Part shown: piece after piece, positions 41,909 to 50,944 of the stretch
How the letters are laid out: the number at the start of each line of letters is the position of its first letter
Position numbering within the stretch: position 1 is the stretch's first letter
Origin: Thiohalocapsa halophila
Lineage (GTDB): Bacteria; Pseudomonadota; Gammaproteobacteria; Chromatiales; Chromatiaceae
Length of the DNA stretch: 64,000 nt
Reading direction: 5' to 3'
Assembly: GCF_016583825.1 (NCBI RefSeq)
Contig: NZ_NRRV01000026.1
Span: 1 to 64,000 of the forward strand
The notes under the pieces: model-generated
Seen by the model: only the letters and a program-made list of their open reading frames with translations
What the model was told of the DNA's origin: nothing
Database searches by the model: none
Made by a program: the position numbers and the translations under genes

Positions 41909-43153
41909 TCAGGCGCCCGGCCCGCCGGATGGATAGCGCTCGGCGACGTAGTCGTTGACCATCTCCTTGAAGCGCTCGGCGATGCCGGCGCCTTTGAGGG
42001 TCGTGACCTTTTGGCCGTCGATGTAGACGGGGGCCGAGGGCTGCTCGCCGGTGCCGGGCAGGCTGATGCCGATGTTGGCCTGCTTACTCTCGCCGGGGCC
42101 GTTGACCACACAGCCCATGACGGCGACCTGCATGGTCTCCACCCCGGGATGCACCTCGCGCCAGACGGGCATCTGCTCGCGGAGATAGTCCTGAATCTCT
42201 TCGGCGAGCTCCTGGAAGACGGTGCTGGTGGTGCGCCCGCAGCCGGGGCAGGCGGCGACCATGGGCGCGAAGGGCCGCAGGCCCATGGTCTGAAGCACCT
42301 CCTGGGCGACCACCACCTCGCGGGTGCGCGACTCGCCGGGGGCTGGGGTCAGCGAGACGCGGATGGTGTCGCCGATGCCCTCTTGCAGCAGCACCGCGAG
42401 CGCCGCGGTGGAGGCGACGATGCCCTTAGAGCCCATGCCGGCCTCGGTCAGGCCGAGGTGCAGGGCGTGGTCCGTGCGCTCGGCGAGCATGCGGTAGACG
42501 GCGATCAGGTCCTGCACACCGCTCATTTTGCAGGAGAGGATGATGTGGTCCCGCGGCAGGCCCAGCTCCTCGGCGCGCTGGGCGCTGCCGACGGCGGACT
42601 CCACCATGGCCTCGCGCATGACCACATCGGCCTCTTTCGGCTGCGGCGACTTGGCGTTGGCGTCCATCATCCGGACCACCAGGTCCTGGTCCAGGCTGCC
42701 CCAGTTGACGCCGATGCGCACGGGGCGGTCGTAGCGGCAGGCGATCTCGACCATGGTGGCGAACTGGCTGTCGCGCTTCTCGCCGCGGCCGACGTTGCCG
42801 GGGTTGATGCGGTACTTGGCCAGGGCCTCGGCGCAGGCGGGGTAGTCGGAGAGCAGCCGATGGCCGTTGAAGTGGAAGTCGCCGATCAGCGGCACGCCGA
42901 TGCCCATAGCGTCCAGGCGCTCGCGGATGCGCGGCACGGCCGCGGCTGCGGTCTCGTTGTTGACCGTGATGCGCACGAACTCCGAGCCCGCCCGGGCCAG
43001 CTCCGCGCATTGGGTCACCGTGGACTCGATGTCCGCGGTGTCCGTGTTGGTCATGGACTGCACGCGGATCGGCTCGTCGCCACCGACGCCGATGCCGCCG
43101 ATCAGCACGCGCCGTGTGCGACGCCGACTGATGGAGATCTGGCTGCTGGTCAT
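41909..43153 (-). CDS. ispG: 4-hydroxy-3-methylbut-2-enyl diphosphate synthase IspG (GcpE)
   Basis: IspG is the [4Fe-4S] enzyme of the MEP isoprenoid pathway. The 414-residue product has [15 protein letters not shown], the TIM-barrel part, and the C-terminal Fe-S ligands in ACPGCGRTT and [11 protein letters not shown] with the catalytic glutamate. GAGG at 5-nt spacing precedes the ATG at 43153 ([16 protein letters not shown]). The ATG eight codons earlier has no ribosome site. It is 32 bp from the Nudix gene on the same strand. Confidence 0.97.
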   Translation of the reverse strand: MTSSQISISRRRTRRVLIGGIGVGGDEPIRVQSMTNTDTADIESTVTQCAELARAGSEFVRITVNNETAAAAVPRIRERLDAMGIGVPLIGDFHFNGHRLLSDYPACAEALAKYRINPGNVGRGEKRDSQFATMVEIACRYDRPVRIGVNWGSLDQDLVVRMMDANAKSPQPKEADVVMREAMVESAVGSAQRAEELGLPRDHIILSCKMSGVQDLIAVYRMLAERTDHALHLGLTEAGMGSKGIVASTAALAVLLQEGIGDTIRVSLTPAPGESRTREVVVAQEVLQTMGLRPFAPMVAACPGCGRTTSTVFQELAEEIQDYLREQMPVWREVHPGVETMQVAVMGCVVNGPGESKQANIGISLPGTGEQPSAPVYIDGQKVTTLKGAGIAERFKEMVNDYVAERYPSGGPGA

Positions 43154-43185
43154 GTCTACCTCTGAGTGATCCGGCATCTAGCCAG

Positions 43186-44046
43186 TCATTGTGCCACAGC
43201 GGGCGCCGAGCGAAGCCCATGGGCGAGGGCGAGATAATCCGGATGCTCCGGCCCGATGAGGCCGTGACGCATCAGGAAATCGATGATGACCAGGTTGCAG
43301 TTGAGCTTGAAGGCATCGCTGGTGTCGACGATGCGCATCACCTCCGTCGCCGGCAGGAGCTGGAAGGACTCCACCTCGTCGTCGTTGCAGCGGGGGCTGA
43401 TGTCGTCCGGCAGCTCCAGGTCGTAGCAGTAGATGGTGTCGGGCTTGAGACCGCGGTCCGAGTCCCGGCAATAGGCGACGATGCCGACGGGCCGGGCACG
43501 GTCGGCGATTGCCGCCGGCAGGGCGGCTTCCTCCCAGCATTCCTTGCGCAGATTCTCCGCCAGCGAGACGCCCCAGGGCAGGCCGCCGGCCACCATGTGA
43601 TCGAGCTTGCCGGGGGCTACCCGCCGGCTCTGGGAGCGTCGCCCCACCCACAGATAGAGTCCGTCGTCACGGCGCACATAGCCGTTCAAGTGCTGGCCGA
43701 AGGCGCGAATGCCGAAGTACGGGGCCACCGCCCGGTCCATCAGGAAGCGGGCCTCGCCGGCGGCATTGAGCACCGGATAGCGCTCGCCGTGGCGATGGCT
43801 GATGAGCCCGCGACGGTCCCAATCCGCAGCGTGCGCGGCGAAGGCGTCGCTGCGGGCGTCGAAATCGGCCGGTGCCGTGACCCAGTGCAGGCCGTCTTCC
43901 GCGCGCACGAAGTCACCGCCGCCCTCCGTCAATGCCTTGGCGAAGCGCCTCCGCACCAGCCCAAGCCGCTCCCCACCCACGACGAAGGGCTCGAAGTCAG
44001 CGGGGTTCCAGCGGTTGCAGGTGTGGATGTGGTCGAGGAGGGACAC
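43186..44046 (-). CDS. Nudix hydrolase with DUF4743 N-terminal domain
   Basis: The 286-residue product has a DUF4743 N-terminal part (HIHTCNRWNPADFEPFVVGGERLG) and a Nudix domain with a divergent box, GLPWGVSLAENLRKECWEEA, as in the thiamine-pyrophosphokinase-related Nudix group. No ATG exists near the beginning. I use the GTG at 44046. An upstream TTG at 44142 would translate the tandem repeat 44060-44122 into RTPYSVL repeats, which is unlikely to be native. The repeat sits exactly at the 5' end. Confidence 0.85.
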   Translation of the reverse strand: MSLLDHIHTCNRWNPADFEPFVVGGERLGLVRRRFAKALTEGGGDFVRAEDGLHWVTAPADFDARSDAFAAHAADWDRRGLISHRHGERYPVLNAAGEARFLMDRAVAPYFGIRAFGQHLNGYVRRDDGLYLWVGRRSQSRRVAPGKLDHMVAGGLPWGVSLAENLRKECWEEAALPAAIADRARPVGIVAYCRDSDRGLKPDTIYCYDLELPDDISPRCNDDEVESFQLLPATEVMRIVDTSDAFKLNCNLVIIDFLMRHGLIGPEHPDYLALAHGLRSAPAVAQ

Positions 44047-44059
44047 TTGGGCAGGACTG

Positions 44060-44122
44060 AGTACGGAGTACGGAGTACGGAGTACGGGGTACGGGGTACG
44101 GAGTACGGAGTACGGGGTACGG
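44060..44122. repeat. Heptanucleotide tandem repeat, nine units of RGTACGG
   Basis: Nine contiguous 7-bp units (AGTACGG or GGTACGG) lie just before the Nudix gene start. An oppositely oriented array with the same unit is at 44211-44245, so the two can form a hairpin with an 88-nt loop. The array resembles the short tandem heptanucleotide (STRR) repeats known from cyanobacteria. Confidence 0.95.
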
Positions 44123-44210
44123 AAGGGTTGCGCATGGATCAAGGTCTGATGCGCAGAAGCCGTTCAGGGTACAAGGTACGACTGCACCACGTCACTGAGG
44201 GCGTCGGCCC

Positions 44211-44245
44211 ACGTACTCCGTACTCCGTACTCCGTACTCCGTACT
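44211..44245. repeat. Heptanucleotide repeat, inverted array (five units of CCGTACT)
   Basis: Five units, ACGTACT then four CCGTACT, are the complement of the RGTACGG array at 44060-44122. The arrays flank an 88-bp spacer with no gene. Confidence 0.93.
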
Positions 44246-44311
44246 TCCCACTGCGTAGTACTACGCACAACATCCCATCTCCCGATGATCACGCAGCGAC
44301 GCAAGGCAGCA

Positions 44312-44716
44312 TCACCCCGGTATGACCGTACAAACCACCCGCCGGTCGCTCCGCGGCCCGTCGAATTCGCAGAAGAAGATGTTCTGCCAGGTGGAGAGTC
44401 CGAGCTGGCCGTCGATGACGGGGATGGTCTCGGAGGGTCCGATGAGGCCCGCCTTGAGGTGGGAGTCGCCGTTGCCGTCTTGGGCGTCGTGGCGCCAGAC
44501 ACCGCGGGGGATGAGCTGGCGCAGCAGCTCGACGACGTCGGTCTGGACGCTGTCGTCCCAGTTCTCCTGGATCATGATGGCCGCGGTGGCGCCCTGGGCG
44601 TAGACGGCGAGCAGGCCGTCGCGCACCCCGCTGCGGGCGACCAGGTCGCGCACCTGTGGGGTGATGTCCACGAGCACCTCCCGGCTGCGGGTGACGAGGT
44701 GGATGGTCTCGCGCAT
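44312..44716 (-). CDS. yjbQ: YjbQ family protein (UPF0047)
   Basis: The 134-residue protein has all YjbQ signatures: VDITPQVRDLVARSGVRDGL, GATAAIMIQENWD, NGDSHLKAGLIGPSETIPV, and TWQNIFFCEFDGPR at the end. The family has thiamine-phosphate-synthase-like activity as a side reaction, and its physiological role is still unclear. The histidine and glutamate ligands (HLKAG, CEFDG) are in place. Confidence 0.95.
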   Translation of the reverse strand: MRETIHLVTRSREVLVDITPQVRDLVARSGVRDGLLAVYAQGATAAIMIQENWDDSVQTDVVELLRQLIPRGVWRHDAQDGNGDSHLKAGLIGPSETIPVIDGQLGLSTWQNIFFCEFDGPRSDRRVVCTVIPG

Positions 44717-44830
44717 GCTGAAGTTTGAAGGGGGAAGTGGGAAGTTTGACGGCGGCTGCGCAGGCGCTTGTTGTACGGGGCGAGTCTTGCGTTCGCGCCG
44801 CAGGGACTTCGGCGCAAGTCGGCCCGACGT

Positions 44831-44875
44831 TGGGAGGCCGTACGCTGGGAGGCCCCACGCTGGGAGGCCCGACGG
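44831..44875. repeat. Three 15-bp tandem repeats
   Basis: Three units, TGGGAGGCCGTACGC, TGGGAGGCCCCACGC and TGGGAGGCCCGACGG, lie in the 254-bp gap between yjbQ and mazG. The purine-rich stretch 44720-44752 (GAAGTTTGAAGGGGGAAGTG) is a further degenerate repeat. No gene is supported in this gap. Confidence 0.85.
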
Positions 44876-44970
44876 TCAGGCGCTGACTGCCGGCTCGGTG
44901 TCGGGCTTCGTGCCTCAGCCCGACCAAGGCGCTCGTGCTGCGGCGGGCGCGCGCCGCCGGCATTCTAGCG

Positions 44971-45855
44971 TCAGCGCTCCTCGTGCTTCACGGTGTCCCA
45001 GAGTCGTTCCATGTCGTCGCGGTACTCGGGCGCCGGCTCTTTGCCGGCGGCGCCGAGGCAGACCTCCACGCGCATAAAGCGGCGCTCGAAGCGGTGGTTG
45101 GCGGCGCGCAGGGCCTGCTCGGCATCCACGCCCAGGTGCCGCGCCAGATTCACGCAGGAGAACAGCAGATCCCCGACCTCGTGCACCCGCTCCAGCGGGT
45201 CGGCGTGGGCGCTGAAGGTCTCCTCGCACTCGGCGAGCTCCTCGCGCACCTTGTCCGCGACGCCTTCGGGCGTCTCCCAATCGAAGCCGACGCGGGCAGC
45301 GCGCTTTTGCAGCTTGCCGGCGCGCACCAAGGCGGGCAGCGCCTGGGCGACGCCTTCCATGACGCTGGTGCGCACGCGCTGGCCCTTGGCCTCACGCTCG
45401 GCGGCCTTCATGGCCTCCCAGTTCTCGCGGACCTCTTCTTCGCTGGCCACTTCGGCATTGCCGAACACATGCGGATGGCGGCGGACCATCTTGCCGGTGA
45501 TGGAGGCCACCACATCGCCGAAGTCGAAGGCGTCGTCCTCCTCGGCCATGCGCGAATAGATGGCCACCTGGAAGAGCAGATCGCCGAGCTCCTCGCAAAG
45601 CTCGGCCATGTCGTCGTTCTCGATGGCCTCGGCGACCTCGTAGGCCTCTTCCAGCGTGAAGGGCAGGATGGTGCGCGGGGTCTGCTCCAGGTCCCAGGGG
45701 CAGCCGTGCTCGGGATCGCGCAGGCGGGCCACCACAGCGAGCAGCGCCTCGATGCTACGCGGGTCCAGGGCACGGGCGTCGGGGGTGGGCGCGTGCGTTG
45801 GTCGGTCGTGCTGATGGCTCATGGCAGTGGCAACGGGCTTGCTGCGGCGTGGCAT
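44971..45855 (-). CDS. mazG: Nucleoside triphosphate pyrophosphohydrolase MazG
   Basis: The 294-residue product has two MazG domains. The N-terminal one carries LRDPEHGCPWDLEQT, FTLEEAYEVAEAIEN and EELGDLLFQV. The C-terminal one carries RVGFDWETPEGVADKVREELAE and HEVGDLLFSCVNLARHLGVD. These are the paired EEXX...EXXD magnesium-binding motifs. MazG removes aberrant or excess NTPs. The ATG at 45855 has GGAG at 6-nt spacing. Confidence 0.95.
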   Translation of the reverse strand: MPRRSKPVATAMSHQHDRPTHAPTPDARALDPRSIEALLAVVARLRDPEHGCPWDLEQTPRTILPFTLEEAYEVAEAIENDDMAELCEELGDLLFQVAIYSRMAEEDDAFDFGDVVASITGKMVRRHPHVFGNAEVASEEEVRENWEAMKAAEREAKGQRVRTSVMEGVAQALPALVRAGKLQKRAARVGFDWETPEGVADKVREELAECEETFSAHADPLERVHEVGDLLFSCVNLARHLGVDAEQALRAANHRFERRFMRVEVCLGAAGKEPAPEYRDDMERLWDTVKHEER

Positions 45856-46012
45856 TGGGCGCTCCGGGCGGCAGAGCTTCCTGTTGCGCGGGTCTTGGAC
45901 AAGGTGTCGCGGCTGTTTGGTTGTCTCTGTCGCACACGGCGCTTCCCGCGATGACGGTGAAGGTCATCAGCAGGGAATTCGAGCCGATGCCGTCGGTGGA
46001 TGCGCCGCCGGG

Positions 46013-46369
46013 TCAGGGTCGCACCAAGGCGTTGAACAGCACACCCAGCACCACCGCGGCGATGCTGCCCCACTTCCAGTACGCGATGGGTATGCCGATG
46101 ACCTCGTCCGGTTTGGAGCTGCTCGGGTCCTTGACGATCTGCCACAGGTGCGGCCCAGCGAGGAACCAAGGAATGAAGCCGAACATCACCGGCAGGCCGA
46201 TCCACAGCGGCAGGGGCTGGTTGATGTAGACCAGCACCAGCAGTGCCGGCCAGGCCACGAGGTAGCCCGCCGTGAGCTTGGCGTCCAGCGTCTTCTCGCG
46301 GGTCAGCACGAACGCGAACAGCGCGCCGATGGCCCAGGCAGTCGCCAACACGATAAGGACGATGCGCAA
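46013..46369 (-). CDS. Small integral membrane protein, unknown function
   Basis: The 118-residue protein has three likely membrane helices: residues 2-22, 33-66 (broken by GYLVAWPALLVLVYINQP and LWIGLPVMFGFIPWF) and 96-115. I do not recognise the family. It begins 59 bp after the end of the lipoprotein gene on the same strand and may be its operon partner. Confidence 0.75.
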   Translation of the reverse strand: MRIVLIVLATAWAIGALFAFVLTREKTLDAKLTAGYLVAWPALLVLVYINQPLPLWIGLPVMFGFIPWFLAGPHLWQIVKDPSSSKPDEVIGIPIAYWKWGSIAAVVLGVLFNALVRP

Positions 46370-46428
46370 CGCCGAGCCCCTCGGTCAGATCGCGCCGCAG
46401 CGCAGCGGATTGCCGGCCAGCAGCGAGG

Positions 46429-47004
46429 TCATGGCAGCACCACGTCCGGCTCTGGCGGAGGCGGCTCCTGCTTGATCTTGCGCACCGTGATGTGCGGGCT
46501 CACGGCCACGTCCACGAACTTTGCACAGTCGCCGGGCTGGGTGGTGAAGCGGTTCATGTCCTCGCCGATGGCGCAGCGCCCCGGGTCCGTGATGCCGATG
46601 TAGTCGATCTCGTCGCAGCGAATCTGCGTGAACACCACCTCGCGGTACTGGCTCTCGGTGGGCTTCACATTGGTGAAGTTGCGGGTGATGGCCTCGTACT
46701 TCACGTTGCCGCGGATGTAGGCGGTGAGCCGGATCGAGAGGTTGGTGACCTTGATGTCCAGGTTGTTGGTGAAGGTCATGCCGAGCATGCAGGCGTCGGG
46801 GAACTCCTTTTTCATGTGGATGCTCACCACCACCGCCTTGCGGCCGGTATCTGTGACGGGCTCACTGCGGGAGATCTTGGGCGCGTTGGGATTCTCCGGC
46901 GGCCCTGGATCGAGCCCGACGGCACGCTGGAAGTCGTCCGTGGCACACCCGCCGACCGCCAGCACGGCCAGCAGCGCGACGGCTTGGATCGGCTGCTTGA
47001 ACAT
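46429..47004 (-). CDS. Putative lipoprotein, unknown function
   Basis: The 191-residue product has a lipoprotein signal with lipobox VGGC (Cys near residue 20). Then comes an extracytoplasmic domain with four further cysteines (DACMLGM, IRCDEID, GRCAIG, GDCAKF) that could form disulfides. I do not recognise the family. The ATG at 47004 is used, since the frame two codons longer begins with TTG. It precedes the small membrane protein gene. Confidence 0.75.
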   Translation of the reverse strand: MFKQPIQAVALLAVLAVGGCATDDFQRAVGLDPGPPENPNAPKISRSEPVTDTGRKAVVVSIHMKKEFPDACMLGMTFTNNLDIKVTNLSIRLTAYIRGNVKYEAITRNFTNVKPTESQYREVVFTQIRCDEIDYIGITDPGRCAIGEDMNRFTTQPGDCAKFVDVAVSPHITVRKIKQEPPPPEPDVVLP

Positions 47005-47496
47005 AGACAACTCGACTAGATCCGCTCAGGAGTGCTCGGCTCGGCGGGTCGGCGGAGCTCCGCCGGGCCGAAAAGCCTTTGAAAAAGCCGGGCCAAGGCC
47101 CGTGCGATGCTCCCCAGATCTCAGGGCTCGCCAGACCTGGGCTGGCCAGACCATGATTCAGCGGGCGCACCGACGCCTCGAGTGCCCCGGCGTCGGCGTC
47201 AGAATACCGGATTCCGCTCCGACGGCTGTCTCAGCCTTGCCTGGATACGACGTCCGACGGTCCGCGACAGCATCCCACATGGTAACCAAGGAGACTGATG
47301 CAGGTCCACGCCGCAGCACCCCAAGCCATCACCGGAGGGCCTAGCGCCGGACGGTCGGCGGCGGCTCGACGTGCTCGGGGCGCGCAAGACACCCAAGGCG
47401 CACCCGCCGCCAGTGTGCCCATGCCGACCCGGCGTTAGACTGGCGCAATAGGGCGCCGCACCCTAGTGACGACGCAACCTCAACCCAGCGCGCGAC
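47005..47496. other. Gene-free divergent gap before speA
   Basis: About 490 bp. The only short frames in it have no resemblance to known proteins. It must contain the speA promoter and the minus-strand promoter of the lipoprotein gene. No repeat, RNA gene or clear promoter box is seen. A GGTCTGGCCAGCCCAGGTCTGG near-duplication is present around 47133-47155. Confidence 0.5.
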
Positions 47497-49389
47497 ATGC
47501 AAAGACCTATCTGCGAGTCCATCTACGCCATCGCCCGGTGGGGTGAAGGCTATTTCCACATCAACGCCGCCGGCCATCTCGCGGTGCGCCCGGACCCCAA
47601 TGCCGCGACGGAGATCGACCTGGCGCTGCTGGCCCGGCGGCTGCGCGACGAGGGCCTGTCCCTGCCGGTGCTGGTGCGCTTCGACGACATCCTCCGCCAC
47701 CGCGTGCGGGTCATGCGCACGGCCTTCGAGGGCGCCATGAGCCGCCTGGACTGGCGCGGCACCTACCGGCCCGTCTACCCCATCAAGGTCAATCAGCAGC
47801 AAAGCGTGGTGCGGGCCATCCTGAGCGGCGGCGGCATCGGCCTGGAGGCCGGCAGCAAGCCCGAGCTCATGGCGGTGCTCGCCCTGGTGCCCGAGGGCGG
47901 CATGGTCGTCTGCAACGGCTACAAGGACCGCGAGTATATTCGCCTCGCGCTCATCGGCCGCCGCCTCGGCCTCGCCGTGCACATCGTCATCGAGAAGCCC
48001 TCGGAGCTGCAGCTGGTCATCGAAGAGGCGGAGCGCCTGGGCGTCGAACCGCTGCTCGGGGTGCGTGTGCGCCTGGCCGCGGCGGCGGCCGGCAATTGGC
48101 AGAACAGCGGCGGCGAGCGGGCCAAGTTCGGGCTGTCCGCGCAGCAGGTGCTGGCGCTGGTCTCGCAGCTGGAGGCCGCCGGCGGTCTCGGCTGGCTGCG
48201 GCTGCTGCACGCGCATCTCGGCTCGCAGATCCCGAGCCTCGCCGACATCCGCGCCGGCGTGACGGAGCTGTGCCGTTTCTACACAGCGCTGGTCCGGCGC
48301 GGCTGCGGGCTGGAGACCCTCGACATCGGCGGTGGCCTCGGCGTCGACTACGAAGGCACCCGCACCCGCGCCTACTGCTCCGTGAGCTACGCCCTGGAGG
48401 ATTATGCCGGCGCCATCCTCGGCACCGCCGCCACCATCTGCCGCGAGGCGGGCGTCGCCGACCCGCATATCGTCACCGAGTCCGGCCGGGCGCTGTCCGC
48501 GCACCATGCGGTGCTGATCATGGACGTGGTGGACCGCGAGCGCGCCGGCGGCCTCGCGCAGACGCCGGATGCCCCACCGTCGGACCCGCCAACGGCCAGC
48601 CCTCACCTGGCGGCCCTGGAGCAGGCGCTGACGGAGGTGGACCAGGGCCCGCCGCTGGCGCTCTTCGAGCGCGCCGAGGCCGCCGTGCTGGCCGTGCGCG
48701 AGGACTTCGCTGCCGGCCGCCTGGGCCTTGCGGCGCGCGCCCGCGCCGATGAGTGCTATGCCGGCATCTGCCGGGCGCTGCGGGCGCGGCTCTCGCACAG
48801 CAGCCGCCGGCAGCGGGAGCTGTTGGACCGCCTCAACGGCGAGCTCGCCGACAAGCTTTTCTGCAACTTCTCGCTGTTCCAGTCCCTGCCCGATGTCTGG
48901 GCCATCGATCAGATCTTCCCTATCGTGCCCCTACAGCGCCTGCACGAGGCGCCGACGGAGCGCGGCATCGTCCACGACCTTACCTGCGATTCCGACGGCT
49001 GCATCAGCCATTACGTGGACGCCGACGGCATCGAAGCGAGCCTGCCGGTGCACGCCCGGGATCCCGGCGCCGGGGCCTATCTGCTCGGCGTCTTCATGGT
49101 GGGGGCCTATCAGGAAATCCTCGGCGACATTCACAACCTCTTCGGCGACACCGACGCCGTCAACATCGCCCTGGATGCCCAGCGCCCGGAGGGCTACCGC
49201 CTGTCCGAGCCCGAGCGCGGCGACTCGGCCGACGAGCTCCTGAGCTATGTGCACTTCGAGCCGCGGGAGCTCCTCGCCCGCTACCGTCGGCGTATCGACG
49301 CCACCGGGCTGCCGCGCAGCGAGCGCGAGCGGCTGTACCTGGAGCTGAAGGCGGGGCTCTATGGCTATACCTATCTCGGCAGCCTGTGA
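47497..49389 (+). CDS. speA: Biosynthetic arginine decarboxylase SpeA
   Basis: SpeA makes agmatine from arginine in polyamine synthesis. The 630-residue product has the PLP-binding lysine in YRPVYPIKVNQQ near residue 100, GLEAGSKPELM, the phosphate-binding LDIGGGLGVDYEGT, HIVTESGRALSAHHAV and the C-terminal CDSDGCISHY and HNLFGDTDAVNI. Length and motifs match the E. coli-type enzyme. It ends next to a heptamer repeat. Confidence 0.97.
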   Translation: MQRPICESIYAIARWGEGYFHINAAGHLAVRPDPNAATEIDLALLARRLRDEGLSLPVLVRFDDILRHRVRVMRTAFEGAMSRLDWRGTYRPVYPIKVNQQQSVVRAILSGGGIGLEAGSKPELMAVLALVPEGGMVVCNGYKDREYIRLALIGRRLGLAVHIVIEKPSELQLVIEEAERLGVEPLLGVRVRLAAAAAGNWQNSGGERAKFGLSAQQVLALVSQLEAAGGLGWLRLLHAHLGSQIPSLADIRAGVTELCRFYTALVRRGCGLETLDIGGGLGVDYEGTRTRAYCSVSYALEDYAGAILGTAATICREAGVADPHIVTESGRALSAHHAVLIMDVVDRERAGGLAQTPDAPPSDPPTASPHLAALEQALTEVDQGPPLALFERAEAAVLAVREDFAAGRLGLAARARADECYAGICRALRARLSHSSRRQRELLDRLNGELADKLFCNFSLFQSLPDVWAIDQIFPIVPLQRLHEAPTERGIVHDLTCDSDGCISHYVDADGIEASLPVHARDPGAGAYLLGVFMVGAYQEILGDIHNLFGDTDAVNIALDAQRPEGYRLSEPERGDSADELLSYVHFEPRELLARYRRRIDATGLPRSERERLYLELKAGLYGYTYLGSL

Positions 49390-49392
49390 CGT

Positions 49393-49426
49393 CCTCAGCC
49401 CTCAGCCCTCAGCCCTCAGCCCTCAG
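49393..49426. repeat. Heptanucleotide tandem repeat (CCTCAGC, about five units)
   Basis: Four perfect CCTCAGC units and a partial fifth lie 4 bp after the speA stop codon. It is a second heptamer family, distinct from RGTACGG at 44060, again at a gene boundary. Confidence 0.92.
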
Positions 49427-49563
49427 AATTCAATATACCGTCCCCATAATTAGATGCGTCCCCATGTTAGAGGCCGGCCTCCTGGCTGGGGTCGTGAAAC
49501 GGGCAGGGCGCTACCATATAGGTGCCGGTGTTGGGAAATCTCACGCTTCTGCATGCGCTGGTC

Positions 49564-50715
49564 ATGATCACCACCCGCTCCCGCCCCGCTGCCCCGGCTT
49601 GGATCACCACAGCGCTCCTCGGCCTGGGCGCGGCCCTCGTGTCCGCAGCGGCTGCCGAGCCGGCGCCGGTGACGCTCGCCGAGGTCAAGCGGCAGGTGCT
49701 GCGCGAGCAGGCCGTGCTGTCGGGGACCACCATCGCCCGGCGACGGGCGGCGCTGTCGCCGAAGGTCGACGGGCTGGTCACGGAGCTGTTCGTCGACGCC
49801 GGCAGCCTGGTGGACGCCGATGATCCGATTCTGACGCTGGACGACCGGCTCGAGGCCCACAACGTCGAGGCGGCGGCGGCGCGGGTGCAGGAGGCGGCGG
49901 CCGACCATCAGGACGCCATCCGTATCCGCGACGAGCTGCTGCGGCTCAAGGAGGGCCGGCACGCATCGGAGACCGACATCCGCTCTGCCGAAGCGCGCGT
50001 GGACATGACCGCAGCCGCGCTGGCCGCGGAGCGCGCGGCACTGGCCCGGGCGGAGGAAATCCAGCGCCGGCACCGGCTGCGCGCCCCCTTCGCCGGCATG
50101 ATCGTCACCCGCCACCTGGAGGTTGGCGAATGGGCCAAGCGCGACGAGGCGGCGGTGGAGCTGGTGGCCCTGGACGTGCTGCGCATCCGCGCGACCCTGC
50201 CGCAGACCGACTTCGCGCGGGTGACCCGCGGCGCCGGCGCGACGGTGCAATTCGATGCGCTGCCGGAGCGCCGCTTCCGCGGCGAGGTCTTCGCGCGCGT
50301 GGCCAGCGGCGACGCCCGCTCGCGCACCTTCCCGATCCTCATCGACCTCCCGAACCCGGATCGCCTGCTGGCCCCCGGTATGTCCGCCCGAGTGCGGGTA
50401 GATCTCGCCGGCGGCGAGGCCGAGGTCCTGAGCGTGCCCCGGGACGCCATCGTCGCCAAAGCCGGCGGCACACGCGAGGTCTGGCGGGTACAGGAGGAAG
50501 ACGGCATCCTCAAGGCCTACCCCATCGAAGTGGAAACCGGCCGTGCCGGCGGCGATCGCCTGGAGATCACGGCCGGCGAGCTCGCCGACGGCGACCGCGT
50601 GGTGCTGCTCGGCAACGAATCCCTCCAGCCCGGCCAGACCGTCGCTCCCCAGCCGAGCGCACCCCAGCCGAGCGCGCCCCGCCCGGACGCGGCGGAGACA
50701 GTCGCGCTCGATTAG
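49564..50715 (+). CDS. RND efflux periplasmic adaptor subunit
   Basis: The 383-residue membrane-fusion protein has a signal peptide ending SAAAAEPAP and the lipoyl half-motif RRAALSPKVDGLVTELFVDAGSLVDAD. An alpha-hairpin follows (about 90-160), then the second lipoyl part HRLRAPFAGMIVTRHLEVGEW, and the beta-barrel with PGMSARVRVDL. It is followed 229 bp later by an RND permease gene. Its C-terminus has a PQPSAPQPSAP repeat. No outer-membrane factor gene is nearby. The ATG at 49564 is used because an upstream GTG at 49522 would only lengthen the N-terminus. Confidence 0.93.
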   Translation: MITTRSRPAAPAWITTALLGLGAALVSAAAAEPAPVTLAEVKRQVLREQAVLSGTTIARRRAALSPKVDGLVTELFVDAGSLVDADDPILTLDDRLEAHNVEAAAARVQEAAADHQDAIRIRDELLRLKEGRHASETDIRSAEARVDMTAAALAAERAALARAEEIQRRHRLRAPFAGMIVTRHLEVGEWAKRDEAAVELVALDVLRIRATLPQTDFARVTRGAGATVQFDALPERRFRGEVFARVASGDARSRTFPILIDLPNPDRLLAPGMSARVRVDLAGGEAEVLSVPRDAIVAKAGGTREVWRVQEEDGILKAYPIEVETGRAGGDRLEITAGELADGDRVVLLGNESLQPGQTVAPQPSAPQPSAPRPDAAETVALD

Positions 50716-50944
50716 AGCCGCCGCCTCGTGCGGCCGCCACCCAGCTCAGCCCCTGGGCGCGCGGGGGCCTGACGCACAGGCTGGCGACGCGCGGCGCCGG
50801 CTGCGGGGTCCGGCGGTTTGGGCCGGCCGCCTCGCCTGCGGGTCGTCCCGCACGTTGCCTCCGACTCTCGACGGCGCCAATTAGGCCATACCCGGCGCCG
50901 AGCGCGCCCGCAACGCCCTGCCGGCTCCGGCAACGACCACCGCC

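Noticed and set aside
44049-44142. TTG start of the Nudix gene giving RTPYSVL repeats at the N-terminus
   Set aside because: The repeats are the translation of the heptamer array. The conserved DUF4743 part begins after it, so a start at 44046 is preferred.
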